From: Spirulina sp. SIO3F2
GTDB lineage: Bacteria; Cyanobacteriota; Cyanobacteriia; Cyanobacteriales; Spirulinaceae
Reading direction: 5' to 3'
DNA: 64,000 nt
Assembly: GCA_010672165.1 (NCBI GenBank)
Contig: JAAHHN010000007.1
Location: forward strand, 1-64,000
Both the position numbers and the translations under genes were made by a program. How positions within the stretch are numbered: position 1 is the stretch's first letter; each line of letters opens with the position of its first letter. This document shows, piece by piece, positions 53,201 to 61,319 of the stretch. The notes under the pieces were generated by a model. It was not told where the DNA came from, made no database searches, and was given only the letters and a program-made list of their open reading frames with translations.

Positions 53201-55744
53201 ATCACTATTATCAGCGACAGTAATCGTTGCATTATTACGCTCTGTGCCCGGTGTATTCGCGATCAAAGTGAGTTGGCTTTTCTCTACCCAGAAAATCGGT
53301 GTTTGAGCCGGAATCTCTGTAGTAATTGGAGTGTCAGTAGTAACTGTGATCTCAGATTGGTCTGAGGAGATGTCTGTGCTGGTGCTAACCAGAATGCTGC
53401 CAACTTTTAAGCTTGTGTTTGCTTTCAATTCAACACCCACTTGAGCAGAGAGCTGAATTGTGAGACTTGCCTTTCCCTTAGTAAGTTGAGTGGACGGAAT
53501 GGGTTGACTTAATACTCCAATTAACTTGCCAATGGGCAGTTGATATTGCGATCGCACCGTGCGGGTATTGAAATAAACGACGGAAAAATCTTTCTTTGGA
53601 GATTGGTAATACAGTGCTACATCCCCTGTTGCTCCTGCGTAGAGTTGTGGCGGTGCAGGGGAAGCGCTGTTACTTTTATCAGTAGATGTATTGAGCCGGC
53701 CTCCCATAATAGTCAAGCCATCTTCTGCTGTATAAATGACAGGCATTTGCACAGAACTCGTCGTATCTAGCAATTTTAGATTTAAAACAGAATGGGCTGA
53801 ATTTTTATCATCAAATTCTGAAAATCCGGCCAAATAGCCCTCTCGTGAAACGCCAAAATCAACCACCATTAGCCCGGCTGTTACAAACATTACTCGTGCC
53901 TGCCGTTTGAGGGGTTTTTTCACAGGGCTATGGCCTGCCACTGCATCTTCTTGTTGATAGTAGAGCAGCGCAGTAAACCGACCATCCTTATTTTCACTAC
54001 TACCCACTTTATGCGGTGGTAAATCACCCTCTTTACTCAGTATTAAAGTAGCTGTTGCTAATCCTGGACTATTGATGGGAATCAAGGGCTTCTTGGTGTA
54101 GGGACAAGTCCCCGGCCCGGTTTCTAAAACCGCATCTTGATATGCTGGGTCGGGACTGGTGTAAAACTGTGTGCCTTCCGTATCAAATAGTCCATCCGCC
54201 GACTGTTGAACAGTGATGGCTTTAATTTGAAATTTGTTCACTTGAGAATCGCAAGCAAAAATCTGCCAGCGACGAATATCTGCCCGCTGTGTTGGCAACA
54301 ATAGCACCGAAAAACTACCACTTGTAGTACGTATATCTACTCCAGCACTATCTTCTCGCCCGATTTCAACACTGGAATAGTTCAAGTTTTTCACAAACGT
54401 CAGCGCTTGGGTTGGCTCATAGAATGTGCGGCCGTTCATATCTTTCGCGCCAAGGCTATCTGTGGTGCTCTGGGGGCGGCTCTTGCTGCGGCTGCGCCGG
54501 AACCGGACTTCCTGCTTGGGTTGCAATTTATAGCCCGGTGTCCAATCTGCTTTCCGAGCGTCAGACTCAATTTTTTTCGTGCTGGTATGACTATCCGGAG
54601 TTGATGCGCCAGTATTCACAAGCACAAAGCGATCGACTAACAACGTTTGAGAAACCAAGGGTAAACTCTCTGTTACATCAAATACTCCTACGGTTCCGCC
54701 TGTTTGTAAAAAACGCTGAGATACAGTCACCGCCATTTCAGAATTGATAGTAGCGATATCTGAGGTTGTGCTCAAGTATATTTCCTCGTCGCCTATTAAA
54801 ATGTCCCGAGTTGCCTTCGCTTTTATTGTTGAACCAATGACAAGACTATCGCCTTTAGCAATAGTGTAAGTAGCCCCTCTTGACAACTGAACCTGGCATT
54901 CGCGCGAAGTTGAAGAACTAGCCACTTCGGTCGCCGCCGCTACAGTCCCTACATCTAATGTGGGAGGTAGAAGAATTTTCACATCTTTACCCTTCAACTC
55001 TTCAGTCATCAACCGTGGCGTGTTAACCCGAAGCTCTGTAGCGCCAATTTTTGTCTCGCCTGACACTGTGTATGTGCGGCCATTGATTGTAATGCCGTCA
55101 CCTTCACTAAGAGGATATTTGGCTCCCTGCGTTAAAGTTACGCAGAAGCTATGACCTGGTAATAAAGTCGTTGTATTGGAGCTGACAGTTCCAACCAAGC
55201 CAAGTTGTGGGGTGGTCGCCTCACCTGTCTCCGTTAAATATAAAGGTGCTGCCGCCTGAACTGCTGACGAAGCGAGCCGTGACGCATCAAGCGACTGCCG
55301 AAACAGAAAAATATGCTTCTGATCCGACAACACCTGAAACGGTGCCACCGCCGATAGCCGCCCCGTACTCGACATAAAGGTGTCAACATCCTCCGGCGCA
55401 ATAGGGGCCGTCGCCGGCCATTCCTTGCCTTCCACATCCACGATCGGCATCGCCGTCTGATCCGTCACCCCATAGCCAACCTTCGCCAGCTCCGTCGCAA
55501 ACTCCACAGGCTGCGGCTCATTTACAAACCAATTCCTCGCATCCACCGGGTTGGCATCCTTGCGCGTCAGCTCCAACACCGAATAATAAATCCGCCCCGT
55601 CTGATCCATCGCAAAAGCGACGACCATACCCTTATGATTGACCGTTGCGGTATACAGCCATTGATGCCGTTGTGTTTGCCCATCCTGCTCATCAACTCGG
55701 GGCAGATAGACATTTTGGAAATTGGAGAAATCGAAATTAGCCAT
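47240..55744 (-). CDS. Giant LamG-containing repeat protein, function unknown
   Basis: 2834 residues from ATG 55744 (MANFDFSNFQNVYLP); a TTG at 55822 could add 26 residues but has no ribosome site. No clear signal peptide. About five copies of a ~65-residue beta module (core GDxLxIxxxxyTV, then GxxxLxV) lie near residues 191-261, 273-340, 751-825, 888-973 and 1181-1250. LamG/concanavalin-like folds lie near 1787-2160 (FDGRSDTYLDCGNHCSLN, GSISDVRLWEIVR, LVAWWPMEEGSGN). A conserved later block (FALRLEQNNALVGYRVLPNP, 2400-2440) and an acidic stretch (about 2521-2538) precede the C terminus. I recall similar giant proteins in other bacteria but no assigned role. A TerD gene lies upstream on the same strand. 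Confidence 0.75.
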   Translation of the reverse strand: MANFDFSNFQNVYLPRVDEQDGQTQRHQWLYTATVNHKGMVVAFAMDQTGRIYYSVLELTRKDANPVDARNWFVNEPQPVEFATELAKVGYGVTDQTAMPIVDVEGKEWPATAPIAPEDVDTFMSSTGRLSAVAPFQVLSDQKHIFLFRQSLDASRLASSAVQAAAPLYLTETGEATTPQLGLVGTVSSNTTTLLPGHSFCVTLTQGAKYPLSEGDGITINGRTYTVSGETKIGATELRVNTPRLMTEELKGKDVKILLPPTLDVGTVAAATEVASSSTSRECQVQLSRGATYTIAKGDSLVIGSTIKAKATRDILIGDEEIYLSTTSDIATINSEMAVTVSQRFLQTGGTVGVFDVTESLPLVSQTLLVDRFVLVNTGASTPDSHTSTKKIESDARKADWTPGYKLQPKQEVRFRRSRSKSRPQSTTDSLGAKDMNGRTFYEPTQALTFVKNLNYSSVEIGREDSAGVDIRTTSGSFSVLLLPTQRADIRRWQIFACDSQVNKFQIKAITVQQSADGLFDTEGTQFYTSPDPAYQDAVLETGPGTCPYTKKPLIPINSPGLATATLILSKEGDLPPHKVGSSENKDGRFTALLYYQQEDAVAGHSPVKKPLKRQARVMFVTAGLMVVDFGVSREGYLAGFSEFDDKNSAHSVLNLKLLDTTSSVQMPVIYTAEDGLTIMGGRLNTSTDKSNSASPAPPQLYAGATGDVALYYQSPKKDFSVVYFNTRTVRSQYQLPIGKLIGVLSQPIPSTQLTKGKASLTIQLSAQVGVELKANTSLKVGSILVSTSTDISSDQSEITVTTDTPITTEIPAQTPIFWVEKSQLTLIANTPGTERNNATITVADNSDGSEFCDLILVCGSTPDTETWKRLPRDVNLLANILNGVEQELIEVGQLNDVSFSDNKLTLGKTGLSVDLNTGDTLNVLGQDLTVKKDVEAAPWVANEAAIVLGFPYTKENPVSVDLKNTPVLAKKTQSVWLTSIYLGEISSVNAGAFNTLQVDTFVDHESVKNITVKTSSLAWCSEFSWQFKIQVGVSSVKMPNELFIDTTANYPYVGINDIKKGESVYLLEYDSDHQKLDRREIGEYLIYQKSSPNSQENDTLNYQGIIKQPTSLSKRVLMIESFYFMVMADQPETSGLVMSLAVRPIPLPIPTNVPSGLEDFQKNVKFNLYEDIPEGEQHIGELSSDWSAASALSISASVTQSLKAGSKLKIENIDCTLSEDQALTQGEPATLTVSNPTIAFGKKIPVYRLPYNYAQAGNVGTSQKRSTLFTAYVAPGQDGQVTDGPATALVQAPKEGGWMMDAAALKGQMYQGPLTGDHSIPAIPIKKNFSIETFVQLDAKQLETYSVKKQEEAWKPSKATGEFAPVPLAVARDQSQSSAEPSFTLGLMPYPGDWIWMPIPTSLMGSTANSLRCWSIEAASDSFILSQWLFFSAASSTYTLLLQNNTWKEINQSLNGGNPSIFKLREISVFNSPDRITVYAIRTYNTAASGDIWRGHASSPSEDLVWNEYLSFYPKSLNLKGYNVDNPVNPKIKEYVAQSNGEIKVFVPSSQKKISFQHHWKILNFKGNSNLAAETLYKELRSQVLLRFDGDEYTWSQVVCGISKANNLPGDFNDLSEEDQTFWKDLSAGEKNWSDIFEKIETLTNRAVTFSSSSLSTPSQQSVTINNIKYAIKSDEAKGILNITKNKDSSASFPEKSATIINDFPGKTATAIAGSYDEASKITTLYVGGENGEFWKYQSSETANNSSDSYFYPQATVKGCTVRSQIPYIGATSQTSPWHHLAATYQQSYALSFDGRSDTYLDCGNHCSLNILNDLTIEVTLQARFGEVSSEGDPWEGGILAKDSITSVCPYALYLKTYNDSSNKTQHSVVFAFSTKSSSLYTFNCNPAVNLSTGQHQIAITRKIISGLQIENNQRTYKQGVIVQFYIDGDLQPQNTIIVQSGDVAGTMTDIELAALYPAGKGAEQCYILDSEIAESGDFCRIGQFPNVAPYQGSISDVRLWEIVRPASAIGAKISSDASGLVAWWPMEEGSGNIAYDAKGDNNAKIRGARWIDDPNPQRSSLELYYNGSQIATEQIPSASPNPAFVDHLKTTNKWSISSSYINPQTGTLSLDEVRVWDQVRTPEELQDNLFRPLQGAQPNLLAHYTFDDAQDVGQDSSGQGNHISGLNASQQTLSTAPIGPEMPQVSYLGAASDLAATLSSQPSITEYADLQYAADGTLTGAMKRCYSYISNGTWHLLTGYKVGNIITEWLAQVQADPQIIGYIEGAPPVPSENLTSTDLVNSEAADYAGTSAVELEQTNDVTFTFGASKESAFDTSLALSAGFGLDSNSSAGLGFATSVEKSDVAITAQGNIDYSNSLLDERSYSYGQNQTQVTAVELRGAWEDDDGPFINPNVGRRFIPDNTGVALVKSDTMDIFALRLEQNNALVGYRVLPNPDIPKDINLINFPINPIYTKQGTLDGKVGLKENGSVQCDPDYPNAATYGPHSYFKPKEAYQLKKEIERNNEELAAYYAEQEAQDLASYYDDEKDSSNNDEEDSSKPGAKTIRNEELHNKTTTSIVNTYVWTAAGGLYAESNEKLSGVMESISGTYSFAGMGGVDIDGEFAIAKVGIAFGVDALFGGHLEVVKTKARDDDESFALNVNVEGDSDLQVYVSTDADKAKYPKVNEGGGAYDALGKPILRPGKVDAYRFMTFFKEPTHTNFEDFFHKVVDPIWLAQSNDPNAIALRQTNQSGPQPTCWRIFHRVTFVSRILPEFDAAAADPIVKATRQLNLKSNWELLKTIESSPAVKKAAHDYVAFTDAVRTAVKSKLPSMVPHTQQIVQFMCDYYGVTKD

Positions 55745-56248
55745 GGGATTTGAAGTTGCTAAAAGAGCATACGAACGACTCAGAATCCAACAACCAGCTC
55801 CAGCAAAAAATATCCAAAACAAAGCTGCTATCTAGACTCTTGTGCTAGACAACGATATGCAGCCATTACCCACCGAAGCACAACCCGCCCAGAATGGATA
55901 AAACCCTGCCAATAAAACCCTTGAGTATCAGGTCATCTCTATGGCTTTGAAATACAAACTCGAACAATTGATCAAGAGCTATATTGAACTCTTTGCCAAT
56001 CATCAACGCACCCTATTGACTAAATACTTAACGGTTTAACTCAGTTTTGGTCTATATTTTTGCCAAACTCTAAATTGGTTGTTTTGAGTTCACAAGCTGG
56101 AATATATGACATCCTTATGCAGAAAACCGCATCTTTTTCACAAAACAACACAACAAAAAACAAACTGACATAAATAATGCAGTTGCAAAACTGTGGCTAT
56201 AGCTTGAATTTACCGCAGAAGACTCAGACCTTCTTGCAGCGAGGCTGA
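55745..56248. other. Intergenic region between terD-like and giant genes
   Basis: 504 bases. A tiny plus-strand frame at 55941-56039 (32 residues, beginning MALKYKLEQLIKSYIEL) has a helical composition but no good ribosome site and is only a weak candidate. No convincing promoter for the giant gene was recognised. Confidence 0.4.
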
Positions 56249-56821
56249 TTAAACATAGCGATCGACCATCGCCTGCAAACCCCCCGCATAGCCCTGACCC
56301 ACCGCATTCAGACGCCATTCTGTATCCTTGCGATAAATTTCCGCGATCACCATTGCCGTTTCCGTGGAATAGTCTTCCATCAGGTCATAGCGCAGGATCT
56401 CTTCCTTGGTTTGTACATTCAGCAAACGCACAAAGGCATTTTCCACTTGACCAAAGTTTTGACGGCGTTTTTCAGCCTCATGGATTGTGACAGTGAAAAT
56501 CAGTCGAGTAATCTCAGGGGGGACTTTGCGCAAATCCACAATAATCGCCTCATCATCCCCATCCCCAAATCCTGTGGAGTTGTCCCCCATATGTTTGACC
56601 GATCGCTCAGGGTCAGGACTTGTCAGGTTGTTATAGAAGATAAAATGCTGATCGCTCGGGATTTTTTCATTCTCCCCCAACATAAACACTGAGGCGTCTA
56701 GGTCGAATGCATCCCCTGCGGTTTGCCGGACATCCCAACCCAAGCCCACAAAAACGGCTTGGAGACCTGGCGATACTTTTTCCAGGGAAATCCGTTGTCC
56801 TTTGGTTAACGAAACTGTCAT
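56249..56821 (-). CDS. TerD-family stress protein
   Basis: 190 residues, the usual TerD length. It opens MTVSLTKGQRISLEKVSPGL and has the calcium-binding DLDASVFML and FGDGDDEAIIVDL, plus FTVTIHEAEKRRQNFGQVEN and the end WRLNAVGQGYAGGL. TerD proteins bind Ca2+ and take part in tellurite, phage and envelope stress responses, usually beside TerB, TerC or TerZ. None of these is nearby; the next gene on the same strand is the giant LamG protein. Divergent from lpxD with only 35 bases between starts. Confidence 0.9.
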   Translation of the reverse strand: MTVSLTKGQRISLEKVSPGLQAVFVGLGWDVRQTAGDAFDLDASVFMLGENEKIPSDQHFIFYNNLTSPDPERSVKHMGDNSTGFGDGDDEAIIVDLRKVPPEITRLIFTVTIHEAEKRRQNFGQVENAFVRLLNVQTKEEILRYDLMEDYSTETAMVIAEIYRKDTEWRLNAVGQGYAGGLQAMVDRYV

Positions 56822-56856
56822 TGTTAAGGTGTGATGTGAATTCTAAGCGTGCTGCA

Positions 56857-57903
56857 ATGAAATTTTCTGACCTGATCGCTCAATTGGAGCCAGCGTTCAT
56901 CCAAGCCAGTAGCCTGACGGCTCATCCTGATTGTAACCCTGAGCTGGTGGGGGTCGCATCGGTCGAGGTAGGGCAATCCGAACGCTTAAGCTACATCGAA
57001 AACGCCAAGTTCGCGGCTTTTGTGGCCACCACAGGCGCGGGGGCTCTAGTCTTGCCGGACGACCCAGCGCTGAGTCAACAGGCGAGCGATCGCGGCATTG
57101 CTTGGCTCACCACCCCAAACCCCAAGCTGCTCTACGCGATGGTCATTGAGCAGTTTTATCAACCCTATCGCCCCCAACCCCAAATTCACCCCACGGCCGT
57201 GATTGACCCCACGGTGCAACTGGGGTCTGAGGTGGCTATTGGTGCCCATGTGGTGATTGAGGCAGGCTGTATTATTGGCGATCGCGTCTGTATTTTCCCC
57301 AACGTCACGATTTATCCAGGGGTGGAAATTGGGGCGGATACCGTACTCCATGCCAACTGTGTGATTGAAGAACAGACTAAAATTGGTCAGCGCTGCGTGA
57401 TCCACAGCGGCGCCGTCATCGGCGGAGAAGGCTTTGGCTTTGTGCCCCATCCGCCCCAGGGTTGGTATAAGTTGCTCCAGGGCGGTAAAGTGGTGCTCGA
57501 AGATGAAGTGGAAGTGGGCTGCAACAGCACGATCGATCGCCCTCCCTCTGAAACGACCTACATTGGCACAGGCACGAAAATCGATAACTTAGTCCAAATT
57601 GCCCATGGTTGTCAGGTGGGCCAACATACGGTGATGTCGTCTCAAGTGGGGCTATCGGGCCGCGTAAAAGTGGGCAACTGGGTGCTCCTCGCGGGCCAGG
57701 TGGGCATTGCCAACCAGGTGGAAATTGGTGATGGCGCGATCGCCACTGCCCAGTCGGGTTTACATAAGGATGTTGCACCGAAAGCAGTGGTCTCAGGAAC
57801 GCCTGCGATTGATAATAAACTCTGGCTCAAGGTCTCGGCCGCCTACAATCGTCTGCCGGAACTGCTCCAAACGGTACGCCGTTTGAAGCGGCAACAGAAG
57901 TAG
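56857..57903 (+). CDS. lpxD: UDP-3-O-acylglucosamine N-acyltransferase
   Basis: 348 residues from ATG 56857; the open frame runs upstream to 56707 but that part overlaps the divergent TerD gene. The N-terminal uridine-binding domain (about 1-100, IENAKFAAFVATTGAGALVL) is followed by a left-handed beta-helix of hexapeptide repeats and a C-terminal helix. The catalytic histidine is His250 (NLVQIAHGCQVG). LpxD adds the N-linked acyl chain in lipid A synthesis. In many cyanobacteria lpxD is clustered with lpxC, fabZ and lpxA; here it stands apart. Confidence 0.92.
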   Translation: MKFSDLIAQLEPAFIQASSLTAHPDCNPELVGVASVEVGQSERLSYIENAKFAAFVATTGAGALVLPDDPALSQQASDRGIAWLTTPNPKLLYAMVIEQFYQPYRPQPQIHPTAVIDPTVQLGSEVAIGAHVVIEAGCIIGDRVCIFPNVTIYPGVEIGADTVLHANCVIEEQTKIGQRCVIHSGAVIGGEGFGFVPHPPQGWYKLLQGGKVVLEDEVEVGCNSTIDRPPSETTYIGTGTKIDNLVQIAHGCQVGQHTVMSSQVGLSGRVKVGNWVLLAGQVGIANQVEIGDGAIATAQSGLHKDVAPKAVVSGTPAIDNKLWLKVSAAYNRLPELLQTVRRLKRQQK

Positions 57904-57939
57904 CACCTGGTCTATGTTTCAATGCCGAGAGACGTGTAG

Positions 57940-57956
57940 GGTGGGCATTGCCCACC
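57940..57956 (+). terminator. Hairpin after lpxD
   Basis: GGTGGGC and GCCCACC pair around ATT, 36 bases after the lpxD stop. The surrounding TAGGGTGGGCATTGCCCACC is a common dispersed cyanobacterial sequence. No U-tract follows, so terminator function is uncertain. Confidence 0.4.
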
Positions 57957-58138
57957 AAGTTACGGTTTCAAAGGTTCCGAGCTTCACCCTGATTAAGGTG
58001 TGTTGAAGTAAAATTACTGGGCCAAACAATTGCACGAATCAATTTGCACCCTGCGGAATTAACATCATGCTCCGCCTGAATGTAGACGCTCACTCTACAA
58101 TTGCTAAGGAGAGAGAACTTGATCCTGTTGGCTAACGA

Positions 58139-58528
58139 ATGACCTCTGATTTGATTGCATTACTAATTCTGGCTCTATGGACTCTGTTCCTTAATCATTT
58201 ACCGGCCTTGGCTCGGGTACAGGTGGCTGGCGTGCAATGGGCCTTAAGTAATCGAGAGGACAAGCCCACAACACCTGCTTGGGTAGAACGCGCCGATCGC
58301 GCCCAACGCAATCATTTAGATAATCTGGCACTCATCGCCACTGTTGTCCTGATGGCCCATGTTATCGGCCGCAATGATGTTGTGACAGCGATCGCAGCAG
58401 GGGTCATCACCAGCAGCCGTATTGCCCATAGCCTGTTTTATCTGGCAGGACAACCCCTGCTTCGTTCATCGAGCTATTTTGTGTCTGTCTTGGGATTGGG
58501 GATGATTGTCATCCACTTGTGGATCTAG
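58139..58528 (+). CDS. MAPEG-family membrane protein
   Basis: 129 residues with four hydrophobic segments and the MAPEG motif ERADRAQRNHLDNLALIA in the first loop. Eukaryotic relatives include microsomal glutathione transferases and leukotriene C4 synthase; bacterial members are mostly uncharacterised and may conjugate glutathione to hydrophobic compounds. The following glycosyltransferase starts five bases after its stop, so the two are probably co-transcribed. Confidence 0.85.
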   Translation: MTSDLIALLILALWTLFLNHLPALARVQVAGVQWALSNREDKPTTPAWVERADRAQRNHLDNLALIATVVLMAHVIGRNDVVTAIAAGVITSSRIAHSLFYLAGQPLLRSSSYFVSVLGLGMIVIHLWI

Positions 58529-58533
58529 AGTCT

Positions 58534-59697
58534 ATGCGTATTTTGGTTGCCAGTCATACTTACATCGTTGATCTTAACTGTGCAAAACTGCGATCGCTGG
58601 CTAAACTGGGCGCGGAAGTGACTGTTATTGTGCCCCAATGTTGGCGGCCCGGTGGCATTCAAAACCGCATGGTGCAACCCAAACCGCTCCAAGAAGGCGG
58701 TTTCCGCCGCATTCCCCTGCCCCATTGGAGCCAAAACAATCAGGGCTTACTGACCTTTAAAGCAGAAATCATTCCGCTACTGCGTCGGTTTCGCCCCCAG
58801 ATTATTCACGTGGAACAGGGGGCTAAGGCGTTGGGTTATAGCCAACTGATCACGCTCAACAAACTCCTGAGAATTCGCGCCAAGAATTGCTTCTTTACGT
58901 GGTGGAACTTGCCCTATACCAACGCATTGCCTGTGGCCTGGCTTGAACGCTATAACTTAGCCAATACCCATGGTTTAATCGCAGGCAACCAAGATGGCTT
59001 AAAGATTTTGCATGATCATGGCTATCGCCGCGCTGCCACCGTTCTCCCCCAGTTAGGCGTAGATGAAACTCTGTTTCGCCCGGCCCCTCAACCCGCGTTG
59101 CGAGCCCAGTTGGGCATTCCGCCAGAGATGTTTGTGGTGGGGTTTGTGGGGCGGTTTGTGGTGGAGAAAGGCCTCTTGACTCTGATCCGGGCCATGGCTG
59201 GCTTAACTGAGCAGCCCTGGCGTTTACTTCTGCTTGGGCGCGGCCCCATCCGAGAGGAATTGCAGGCCTTGGCAGGACAACTGGGGATTGGCGATCGCCT
59301 GATTTGGGTCGAAAGTGTGCCCCATGACGCTGTGCCCCGCTACATTAATGTGATGAACACGCTGGTGCTGCCGTCAGAAACCAATACCGAGTTTGCCACC
59401 TTGACCGCTCGGGGCTGGAAAGAGCAATTTGGCCATGTGCTCATTGAAGCCATGGCCTGTAAAATCCCAGTCATTGGTTCTGACTCGGGTGAAATTCCCC
59501 ATGTGATTGACACCACAGGTCTAGTGTTCCCGGAAGGCAACATTGAAGCGTTGCGTGATTTGCTTGCCCGACTGATCAGCCAACCCAGTTTGGCCAACGA
59601 CCTCGGTGAACGTGGTTATCAACGGGTACAAGAGCGCTACACCAATGATGCGATCGCCCGCCAGCAACTCGCCTTTTATCAACAGTTGTGGCAATAG
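58534..59697 (+). CDS. GT4 glycosyltransferase
   Basis: 387 residues from ATG 58534 (MRILVASHTYIVDLNCAKL); an overlapping GTG at 58519 would add five residues. GT-B fold: the C-terminal domain shows VGFVGRFVVEKGLLTLIRAM, LLLLGRGPIREELQAL and the E-x7-E type donor site (FGHVLIEAMACKIPVIGSDS, then GEIPHVI). This resembles glycosyltransferases in cyanobacterial glycolipid and O-antigen synthesis. Followed by a second GT4 gene at a 54-base gap, so likely a two-gene glycan unit. Acceptor unknown. Confidence 0.88.
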   Translation: MRILVASHTYIVDLNCAKLRSLAKLGAEVTVIVPQCWRPGGIQNRMVQPKPLQEGGFRRIPLPHWSQNNQGLLTFKAEIIPLLRRFRPQIIHVEQGAKALGYSQLITLNKLLRIRAKNCFFTWWNLPYTNALPVAWLERYNLANTHGLIAGNQDGLKILHDHGYRRAATVLPQLGVDETLFRPAPQPALRAQLGIPPEMFVVGFVGRFVVEKGLLTLIRAMAGLTEQPWRLLLLGRGPIREELQALAGQLGIGDRLIWVESVPHDAVPRYINVMNTLVLPSETNTEFATLTARGWKEQFGHVLIEAMACKIPVIGSDSGEIPHVIDTTGLVFPEGNIEALRDLLARLISQPSLANDLGERGYQRVQERYTNDAIARQQLAFYQQLWQ

Positions 59698-59751
59698 GGC
59701 GTTGCAGGCGAAAATGTTGGTAATGGCAAAACTGGTGGTAAGGGCTTGGTG

Positions 59752-60930
59752 ATGAGAATTCTACAAATTATCCCCTCTGTAGCCGCTGTGTATGGTGGCC
59801 CCAGCCAGATGGTACGCGGCCTCTCAGCCGCTTTAGCCCGTCAAGACGCCACAGTGGACATCATTACCACCAATACCAATGGAGATGTCGGCCAAGCCCC
59901 CTTAGCGGTCCCCCTCAATCAAGCTCTCCCTGAAGAAAACTATACGGTGCGTTACTTTCGCTGTGCGCCTTGGCGACGGTATAAATTCTCACCTGGCCTC
60001 TGTTATTGGCTCTGGCAGAACGCCTACCGCTACGATCTAGCCCATATCCATGCGCTCTTTTCGCCTGTCAGCACCGCCGCCGCAACGATCGCCCGCTGGC
60101 GACGTTTACCCTACTTGTTACGACCACTAGGTACACTTGATCCAGCAGATCTGCAAAAAAAGCGACGACTTAAGCAGGTCTACGGCTACTGCCTAGAACG
60201 CCCCAACTTAGCAGGGGCCGCAGCATTACATTTTACCAGTCGCCAAGAAGCTGAAATTTCTGAACGCTACGGCACCAATCCCATGTCCTTGGTGATTCCG
60301 TTGGGAGTACCATTGCCAGACTTACCTGTTCCTGGTCAAGCGCGGCAGCGTTGGCAAATTCCTACAGACGTTCCGATTGTGCTCTACATGTCTCGGATTG
60401 ACCCCAAGAAAGGGATTGAGTTACTGATTGATGCGTTAGCCCTATTGCAAGCGCAATCCATTGCCTTTCATCTAGTCTTAGCGGGCTCGAATGCGCAAGA
60501 TCCCAACTATGAAGCCCTTATCCACAACTATGCCAGCCAGCAGTTGGGGCAACAGGTGACAATCCCGGGGTTCGTCAGCGGTCAGGAAAAACAGGCTTTG
60601 TTACGGGATGCTAACTTGTTTGTGTTGCCGTCCTATTATGAAAACTTTGGCATTGCAGTGGCAGAAGCAATGGCGGCTGAAATCCCCGTTGTTATTTCCG
60701 ATCAGGTGCATATTTGGGAGGCTGTACAGCAGGCTCGAGCCGGTTGGATTAGCCAATGTCGGTTAGATACCCTAACCGATGTGCTCACCAATGCCCTCTC
60801 AGACCCAACGGCTCGTCAGGAACGGGGCAAGAATGCTTATCATCTAGCGAAGACTGCTTATAGTTGGGACGCGATTGCAGCAGAACTCCTGACTGCTTAT
60901 CGCTCTATTCTGCATAATGCTGGCGCTTAG
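59752..60930 (+). CDS. GT4 glycosyltransferase
   Basis: 392 residues from ATG 59752 (MRILQIIPSVAAVYGGPSQ), preceded by AAGGG; a TTG at 59746 is a weaker start. The N-terminal domain has the GGPSQMVRGLSAALARQ loop of GT4 acceptor sites. The C-terminal domain has VLYMSRIDPKKGIELLIDAL, LVLAGSNAQDPNYEAL and YENFGIAVAEAMAAEIPVVI. This type is common in exopolysaccharide clusters and in glycosylating enzymes of WcaI/WcaL kind. Pairs with the preceding GT4 gene. Confidence 0.88.
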   Translation: MRILQIIPSVAAVYGGPSQMVRGLSAALARQDATVDIITTNTNGDVGQAPLAVPLNQALPEENYTVRYFRCAPWRRYKFSPGLCYWLWQNAYRYDLAHIHALFSPVSTAAATIARWRRLPYLLRPLGTLDPADLQKKRRLKQVYGYCLERPNLAGAAALHFTSRQEAEISERYGTNPMSLVIPLGVPLPDLPVPGQARQRWQIPTDVPIVLYMSRIDPKKGIELLIDALALLQAQSIAFHLVLAGSNAQDPNYEALIHNYASQQLGQQVTIPGFVSGQEKQALLRDANLFVLPSYYENFGIAVAEAMAAEIPVVISDQVHIWEAVQQARAGWISQCRLDTLTDVLTNALSDPTARQERGKNAYHLAKTAYSWDAIAAELLTAYRSILHNAGA

Positions 60931-61319
60931 GCCGAATTATTAACTGATACCACCATATTTAGCGTTAAAAGTGGCTGAAATGGATTGTAATTCCTCTATG
61001 GAACACAAAAATACTAATCTTTAGTCTTATTACACGTCTCATCCTCGTAGCATGAGAAATAAAATATCTGTACTCAATAAATAGGATTGTGAAGAGCAAG
61101 ATCCTGAAGTCAAAACTATCGGTAAAAGCAAAGATTGGGTTTAGGGTAAAACCCCTCACTCACCCATTTATTCAAGACACTTTTTGTTCAAGACATTTGT
61201 ATTTATTGAAATTTAGAGAATATCTGATATTTCAATCAAAATATTAAGGTCTCAATTAGAAGCATGGACGATCGCTATTGGCCTGATGTACGATATCGGA
61301 AAATTGCTCACAGGTTGTA
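60931..61319. other. AT-rich intergenic region
   Basis: 389 bases with no convincing gene. A 64-codon minus-strand frame (60965-61159) is low in complexity and lacks a ribosome site. Promoter elements for the downstream gene are presumably here but none stands out. Confidence 0.5.

Noticed and set aside
55745-55822. TTG start giving the giant protein a hydrophobic N terminus
   Set aside because: The segment lacks a positively charged n-region and a ribosome site; ATG 55744 begins a more normal protein sequence.
56707-56856. Upstream extension of lpxD
   Set aside because: It overlaps the divergent TerD coding region and lacks similarity to LpxD N termini; ATG 56857 fits the family.
60965-61159. 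64-codon minus-strand frame before the peptidoglycan-binding gene
   Set aside because: AT-rich composition without ribosome site or recognisable pattern.
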